Source of the DNA: Engraulis encrasicolus
Taxonomy: Eukaryota; Chordata; Actinopteri; Clupeiformes; Engraulidae
Assembly: GCF_034702125.1 (NCBI RefSeq)
Contig: NC_085868.1
Coordinates: 45,988,828 to 46,052,827 of the forward strand
Direction: 5' to 3'
DNA length: 64,000 bases
Position numbers and translations under genes: made by a program
In this document: positions 57,531-64,000 of the stretch, piece by piece
Layout: each line of letters starts with the position of its first letter
Numbering within the stretch: the stretch's first letter is position 1
The notes under the pieces: model-generated
What the model was told of the DNA's origin: nothing
The model's input: the letters and a program-made list of their open reading frames with translations, nothing else
Databases searched by the model: none

Positions 57531-57890
57531 AGAACCTCCAGCCCAGAGATCATACTACTGATGGGGACAGATGTGTTGATTTCTGATGGTAAAGCCTGAA
57601 TGAAATTGGAAGTGTATGTGTGACTACAGAAGGATGTGCATAATAACAAACTTTACTCAACGGTACATTTGTACTCTTCATATTAAAATAGGACAGTCTT
57701 ACCCTCCTTGGTACCCTTCCTGGCTAGAGATAACAGACAGCTTAACATTAGTTTAAAAATACAGTGTAGAAAATAAATACTAATAGCATGCCAGACAGAG
57801 CCATCGATGGCACTGGTTATTGCGATTGGTGGCTAGTGAAAGTGGGTAGTTGACGTGACGCGTCAATTTTGATGTCACAGGCTCTTAAAA
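57531..57890. other. No gene seen
   Basis: Spacer between the duplicate and the MITE copy; nothing recognised. Confidence 0.45.
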
Positions 57891-57894
57891 TTAA

Positions 57895-58150
57895 AGGGAC
57901 ACTGTGTGAGATATTTAGTTGTTTATTTCCAGAATTCATGCTACCCATTCACTAATGTTACCTTTTCATGAATACTTACCACCACCATCAAATTCTAAGT
58001 ATTCATTATGACTGGGAAAAAAATAACTTTTCATACATGAAAAGGGGGATGTTCTCCATGCTCCGCCATTTTGAATTTCCAAAAATAGCCATTTTTAGCT
58101 GCAAATGGACATTCTAATTTCCCAGAAATGAACCCCCATTGAAAGTCAAT
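57895..58150 (+). mobile_element. TTAA-target MITE family, second copy, 3' end unclear
   Basis: Follows TTAA (57891-57894) with agggacactgtgtgaga and continues in parallel with 6914-7110 (ttgtttatttccagaattca, gaaaagggggat, tccgccattttgaatttcc). It carries an additional acttaccaccaccatcaaat segment not in copy 1. The far inverted end is not found. Confidence 0.7.
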
Positions 58151-58914
58151 GGAATGTTCTCTCTGGTGATTTAGAATGTCCATAACCACCAAAATACCTA
58201 AGCGTGGTATAGAAATGTATGGGGTATAATGAAGAGGGAAGTGTGGGTCACCAGATCAAAGAACAAAAAACAGCTGACAGCTAAGCATCAAGCATATCTG
58301 GGCTTCCATAACCCTCATGCAATGCACTGCCATTGACTTCAATGTTAAACATAGTCAGGTCAGCAGTCTAATCCATGACGGTGGTTTTGAGTAATGAACC
58401 AGGCTGAGATTTTTTAAAGCCTAAGGACGCTTTTACCAGTGTTTAGAGTTAATTCGTTGATTCAGATGATTAGGTTAATAGCTTGTTTAGACAACCTTTT
58501 CGTGATATGCAATTTTTTTTTAGATTGGAATTTTGGGTTTTCATGAGCTGTATGCCAAAAATCATCAATATTAAAACAATACAAGACCTGCAATATTTCA
58601 GTTGGTGTGCAATGAATCTAAAACATATGGAAGTTTTTTTATCATTACATTATGGGGAAAAAATGAACTTTAACACAATATGCTAATTATTTGAGAAGGA
58701 CCTGTAATTGCTGCATTACGTAGACGTATACTTTTTTCCCTCATAAACAATGTTTTGTGAAAAAATATTTTTTTGCTGCCTATCTGTCATCTACCCCAGT
58801 ACTTTGTTACATTAGACCCTATTCCACTTTCAGTGTTTCATTTCCCCCTCATGACAAGAGAGTTCCTGTATAAGGTTACAGCAGTTATGTACAAGTATGG
58901 ATGAGATCTAGAGA
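58151..58914. other. No gene seen
   Basis: AT-rich intergenic sequence. Confidence 0.45.
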
Positions 58915-59130
58915 AACTAGAGAGCCACACAACAAATCCACTGGGCCTCACCTGACCTCACTTCAGCCCATATCAAGCTGTGGTTGCTCAGTTTGTCTTA
59001 GACACTAGACGCAGAGAAGATGAATCTATGAGCTGAAATAAGTATGATCTGATTCTCAATGACAATGGCTATCCAAGGAGTGTTGCTTTATTTTAAGAGG
59101 TGAAAATCGTTCACAGTAGGCACAGGGGGA
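58915..59130 (+). repeat. Direct duplicate, copy 2 of 2
   Basis: See 57310-57530. Offset about 1.6 kb. Confidence 0.8.
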
Positions 59131-59904
59131 TATGTTTTTTATCTTTGCTGGTTGGTTTGTTCATTTGTTAGTGACCAAAACAGACCAAAACCAGCCTTTT
59201 AAATAATTCACAGTCTGTGATTATCATTTTATGCCTCAGAAGTAGTCACTATAATCCTGGGTGACAGAGATTTTTCACGTCTTAATTCTGTGAAAATATC
59301 GTTCAGAGCAGTACTTTGTAGCCCCATAATGCACACTGCACGCTGTAATGATCATTGATTATCACCTGGTCAGCAGACGGAACGTCTTCAGATTGGCTGA
59401 GCAGGTGTCCATTATTCCCTGAGAACAGGACACCTATGATGTCATGTGAGCGTGCAGTGCAGGCGTCAAACTTAGATGCGCATAGAATGCTGACAGCCCA
59501 TTGAAGTGAGCTGATGGAATCCAGACTCCCCAACTCTGGAACTTTGGAACTCTGTCACGGTGGTCTAATTGGTCTTCGTGCACACAAAATGAGGGAAGAA
59601 AAATGTTGGCAACTACAACCACTTATGCGATGTTCACACATACATTCTGAGAGCATGAGTGCAGTGATAACATTGTTTCAAAAGAAATGCATGTTTTTTC
59701 TGTTCACAAGCACCACTCCACTAACACACTAAGTGCGATGGTAGTTGTACAGTAATCACACAGCAGCAAACTTGAACAGTAATGGTATGAATATGAAATG
59801 TTAAAAGCGTGGAAAGCTTTCAAATGAGTGCACCATGCAGCTCACAAGACGGTAAACCCCATGCATCAAGGGATATTCTGACCAACTACATTTTCTTGTT
59901 GCCA
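59131..59904. other. No gene seen
   Basis: Ordinary intergenic sequence. Confidence 0.45.
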
Positions 59905-60115
59905 AGCTGGGGGAGAAATAGGGCCACTTTTGGCTTAAAGGGGCCCCTCAAAATTAGCGGCGCAGAACTGACTCGCCAGTGGGCCCTGCCCCCTCGTGGG
60001 CCCCTATTTTCAGACATGTAAAACGATATATAAAAAAGAAATGTATGAAAGGGGTACTGGGCCCACCTGGAAATGCCTGCTACGGCAGATGGCCAGTCCA
60101 GCCCTGCGTGTTGCT
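59905..60115 (+). repeat. Dispersed repeat family B, copy 3
   Basis: Has the uninterrupted ttttggcttaaaggggcccc site, gggcccctattttcag and ggcagatggccagtccagcc. See 6893-7425. Confidence 0.75.
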
Positions 60116-60654
60116 TGGTCTGAACCTGCTAGCTGGAGGGTGCTAAATATTGCATGTTTGGCAAGTGTTTTTAAACTGACCTGTTGGAAGTGTATTTTAC
60201 ACGAAGGAGGACTTTTCTTGTCAGATAAATCTTTCCTCTCTGATTCACACTTTCCCTGCATGCTGCTCTTCCGACCAATAGTAATTCATGATTGATAATG
60301 TTTGATAAAGTTTCAAATGACTCAAGGGCACTGGGCACTCGGAGCTAATAAGATTATTTCAACCATGACCATGTCGTGGGGTGACCACAGCCCGCTATAA
60401 AAGACGTTAAGAAAGGCTACAGCACAACAGCAGTGGGTTGCAGGAGAGATTGCTTCTCACTGCATGGCCAATTTAGGAATGGAAGAGGACAGCTAAGAGG
60501 GAACCTCAGGCATCCTTTGTTTAATTGGAGGCTGACAGGTGCAGCATGGCCATTTCACATGCACCTGTCCTGTCTCACATGGCCCTGGAGGTAATTCTTC
60601 ACATGCACCTGTCTCATATGCCCCTGTAGATAATTCGTTTCTTTGAACATCACA

Positions 60655-61120
60655 GTAGTTGAAAGGGGGTGAAAGAGAGCCTGCTTACCAGGGAAAGTTG
60701 CGCAACACACCAACTGCAACATCTGTGAAGTGCAATGTGGAGCAAAATCTCACAGATGCTCTTTTCACTTCATTCCTCGTCAGAAAGTGGGGTCAGTGGC
60801 AGACTGAGTTGTTTCTGCCTTTGCAAGAGGGTGGTCATTTGGGTCAGGTAAGACGGCTCTATGTCGAGTATAATTATGTTTGTCAATTGAACACCACAAC
60901 AGTCGAAATGAAGAAAAGAGAGCACCAGGGGAAAAAATACACCACCTGCAACATCTGCAATGAAGTGCAATGTGGAGAAAGTCTCACAGCTGGCCTGTTC
61001 ACCTCTAGTTTGCAATTGTGGTTAGTGACGGCACACTGAATCATTTTTTGTTTTTGCAAAGACATCATTTGGGTCAAGTAAGACAGCACGTGTGTCAAGT
61101 GAAAAGTATGATCACAGGAA
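60655..61120 (+). repeat. Imperfect tandem duplication, unit about 245 bases
   Basis: Units at 60655-60900 and 60901-61120 share gagagc..accaggg, ctgcaacatctg, gaagtgcaatgtggag, tctcacag and catttgggtca. A chain of open frame (60659-61039) crosses both, but no domain is recognised. Confidence 0.75.
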
Positions 61121-64000
61121 ACATTAGTCATATACTACAAACTGCCATATACAAGCTGTTTCAAATATGCTCAAATAAAAATGAATGTAACCAGATGTTG
61201 TGTTTTTTTACTCAGTCAGGGCTGCCACATTTTTTTTTTTTTTTTTTTAAGCTTTTCTAGTCCAAGCTGTCAGAGATATATTATTCCTTCTAAGTTGAAT
61301 GGTAGGGCATCTAAGGTCTAATGTATTATTATTATTATTATCATCATTATTATTAGCCATATTAGTTGCCAATAGCCATGTAACTTATGTCATACACAAT
61401 ATGGAATTTCGTCTGTTGTTTACAAATCAATCAATCAAGTCCCCATATACGTAAACTAGGGCTCAACCTTCCTATATGGAAAGCCAAAGAAAACAAAAAA
61501 TAGATGGGACAGTGCAAACTGCAAAGGTGTGAAAAATTGTGTCTTGCAGTATACAGCCCATGACATCAGCGTTCACATTCTTCAGGGCATTCTGGGAAGG
61601 TGTGTCAAGACATTCAATAACAAGGCCTGCAGGTCCTGCCTGTAGACTGTCACCATGCAAAACAATGAAGGAAACATTAGTAATGACTATTCACACAACC
61701 TTACCCAGAGGTAAACAGGTCATACAGAATATCACAAAGTATATCTCTCCAAGGCCACAGGACATAAATATAATGATCTTGAATGTAAAATGAAAACGAA
61801 TGAAAACATTTAATCATTACTATTTGATGTATCACTCAAAATTAGTTTTGCAGAACAGCAGGATGCATATATGCAGTCTAACTACAGCCCAGCAGTATAT
61901 ACATGAGACGGACAAATGTGATGCGATCTGGGAAAACCCGTCGGATGTCGCGCTGGCCCTTTCTCAGGAAACAGCGAAAATAGGTCGGGAAACAGTGTTT
62001 TCCTGAAATCGGTTCGATTAAATTGTTTGTGTTTAACATCTTGTCTATCATCTCGGAAAATATTATGTCTGAAATCGCTGTTTAAATGTTTTAAAATGAA
62101 GATTAAATGGCCCGCTGTGTGGTGAGAAGGGAGCAGCCGTAGGCAGTCCTGCCACGCGCCAACGTGCGACTACGTTCTTGTAGTCGCAGGGGCTGCTGCG
62201 AGTTAGGAAAACAAAGCACCGCAGGAGTTTATAGACTTGAAAGGCTCAGAATTTGGACGTTGTGTAGTCGGGCCACTCATTGTCAGCGCACCTGAACGCC
62301 TTTCCCCCCCCCCCCCCCCCCCCCCCACCCCCTGTCTCGATGAAGCAGATTGATTTCCCTCAAGTTATAGGTCTAAAGAAAGAAGAACAACATTTTAATG
62401 AACAACACAAAAACATAGCGACATCTTCTCGTCCGTGATCGGAACCCGTCGAGCCTCGTGCTTGTCAAGTCCCGTCATAATGTGGGCCTCTTGCAGACTT
62501 TTATATGCGTACAACTGCGATTAGTCTACTAAACGGCACTGGAATGTAGAGTTCATTTTTTTTATTGAGCGCTCACAGGCCAAACCTAAAACAAAAAGCG
62601 CCCACCACGGATATATCTATCCGAAAGGTTTCATCTTTTTTTTTTATTTTTTACTGCGCTGGTAGTCCGACTTGTCATAAGCAACTGCTGAATTGGAAGA
62701 TGTGGATTGATGCCAAGACATGGTTTTAGGTTTCTGTAATTAAGGTTTAAAGAAGCCTCATCGGATCATCTCAGATGGGAAGATTAAAAATGCTTTTATT
62801 TAGAACCGTGCCCAATGTATGTGTATCATTACAAACGTTCAACATCCCCGATTCCAGTGTCAATCTGAGATATCGTGACGTTAAAACCTAATTCATGCCA
62901 TTCCTTTCCCGCGACGCACCATTACAGAGGAATAAAAACCTTCTCCTCATCTATTTTTGTGCAGCGTGCTGCAGAGGGTCAAAAGTGCTCTTGTAGCTAC
63001 TATTACCAGGCCTAGCGCAATCTTTTTCCGCACTTAGGCTATGCCTACACACGTTGTCCATAATAGCCTACGCCTCTGCGGAATTGACCGTGTGTCGTCG
63101 ATTTGGTAGAAATAGATTAATCTTTGATAACGGTCCTAACAATTAAAAGCGCCACTGGATCATCTCAGATTTTGAAAAATAATAAACCTATGCCTATGCA
63201 TTTTATGTCATGACTACCTAATGGTTTCTTCAGTTAACACACTTCACAAGTCCAATTTTCTAAAAGTCAACTGAGATGCTCCGTCATTTCACGCCAAGCG
63301 TGAGATAGTGAAGAAGATAAGCGCGAAAAAACCTTTCTCTTCTATAATGCTGAGCTGCCCTGCTCAGTGTAAAAAAACCACAAGCGGTCTCGACCGTCTT
63401 GTAGCCTACAAGTAATGCCGAGCTATTTTTTTTTTTTTTTGCGTGGGAGCTTGCGTTTTGAAGCGTGCAAAAACCATGTTTACCTCCAAGCAGGAGCGCT
63501 CAATGCACTTTTCCCAGACACTGATGGTTTCCCATGTTTGCATTTCTGATACATTTTGCTGATAAATGTTTCGCTTCATACCCTAAAACAGTTACGAAAG
63601 TACAAACACGTCATTCATTCTTTCCTGACCCAAAAAGTTGGCAGTAAATTACGAATGCTTACATTAACAATACAAGTAGAATCAATAGACCCAATTTAAT
63701 CTTGAAATTTATATTCTAGCACACAGGCCTCTATGTATTAGTCCCTACCCTACAGTTACCCAGCAATTTGGGGTCTCAGGGAAACAAAAAAAAAAAAACA
63801 TGAAGACCCATAGCCGTATTAGCCTAATGAAAAGTAATGAAAATGACTTGTTTTTACAGAACCGATTTTGAAATCGAACATTCATAGAGGTAAGGAAATG
63901 TATTTAGATGAGATAGCCTTCCTTTTTTTTTACTATAAAATAAGAATAATAATAATAAATAAAAATAATAATAAATCGAAATAAATAATAATCCTGGAAA
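61121..64000. other. No gene seen; largely unique sequence
   Basis: No supported ORF. A C run (62304-62326), a T run (61231-61249), a small hairpin gcgactac/gtagtcgc at 62166-62187 and two similar blocks with ggatcatctcagat (62765, 63158) are the only structure seen. The right end is AT-rich with aataat runs. Confidence 0.5.

Noticed and set aside
61472..61660. Minus-strand frame with a protein-like composition (LVIECLDTPSQNALKNV)
   Set aside because: Splice signals at its edges are ambiguous and no family is recognised, so I did not call an exon.

Overview
The window looks like accessory/intergenic DNA from a ray-finned (teleost-type) fish nuclear genome. The evidence is a multi-exon gene with GT-AG introns, a DIRS1-type tyrosine-recombinase retrotransposon, an L1/Tx1-like LINE, an L2-like LINE tail, hAT, EnSpm/CACTA and TTAA-target DNA transposons, tRNA-derived SINEs, and very long (GA)n, (CT)n and (CA)n tracts. 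There is no sign of bacterial or organellar sequence, and I found no CRISPR array or RNA gene other than SINE heads.

Layout. 1-6892 is a TIR element (its left end lies outside the window) split by a nearly complete DIRS1-like retrotransposon (653-6444) with three overlapping ORFs, perfect inverted terminal repeats and an internal complementary region. 6893-10090 is a nest of small DNA transposons, including a TTAA-type MITE and a 1.48 kb hAT element with an exact 8-bp target duplication. 12078-17421 is a full-length antisense LINE with two open reading frames and a 21-bp target duplication; it lies 33 bp upstream of the first ATG of a host-like gene. 17455-21652 is that gene: four exons, all introns phase 1, 540 codons, encoding a Tudor/KOW-like N-terminal segment, a minisatellite-encoded low-complexity region and a C-terminal BEN-like domain. 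21813-22270 holds a broken duplicate of its exon 2 between inverted and direct repeats. 22443-24725 is a decayed EnSpm/CACTA transposase interrupted by a palindromic MITE and an L2-like LINE 3' end.

From 25 kb to 64 kb I see no convincing complete gene. There is one candidate minus-strand exon (30633-30778), several DNA transposons with clean target duplications (33894-34179, 36338-38087, 41791-42197, 45635-47470, 49079-49439), CACTG-ended elements (27590-29801, 51415-53201), three tRNA-derived SINEs, long simple repeats and several short segmental duplications.

The transposon ORFs act only on their own elements. The BEN-like gene is the only host-type coding unit I can support; its proximal promoter appears to have been separated from its coding sequence by the LINE. 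No wholly new system is evident. The most unusual items are the LINE/BEN-gene junction, the frame-switching minisatellite in the BEN gene, the transposon-like packet carrying a copy of its exon 2, and the DIRS element with a matching empty site elsewhere in the same window. No database search was possible, so family names come from motif recognition.
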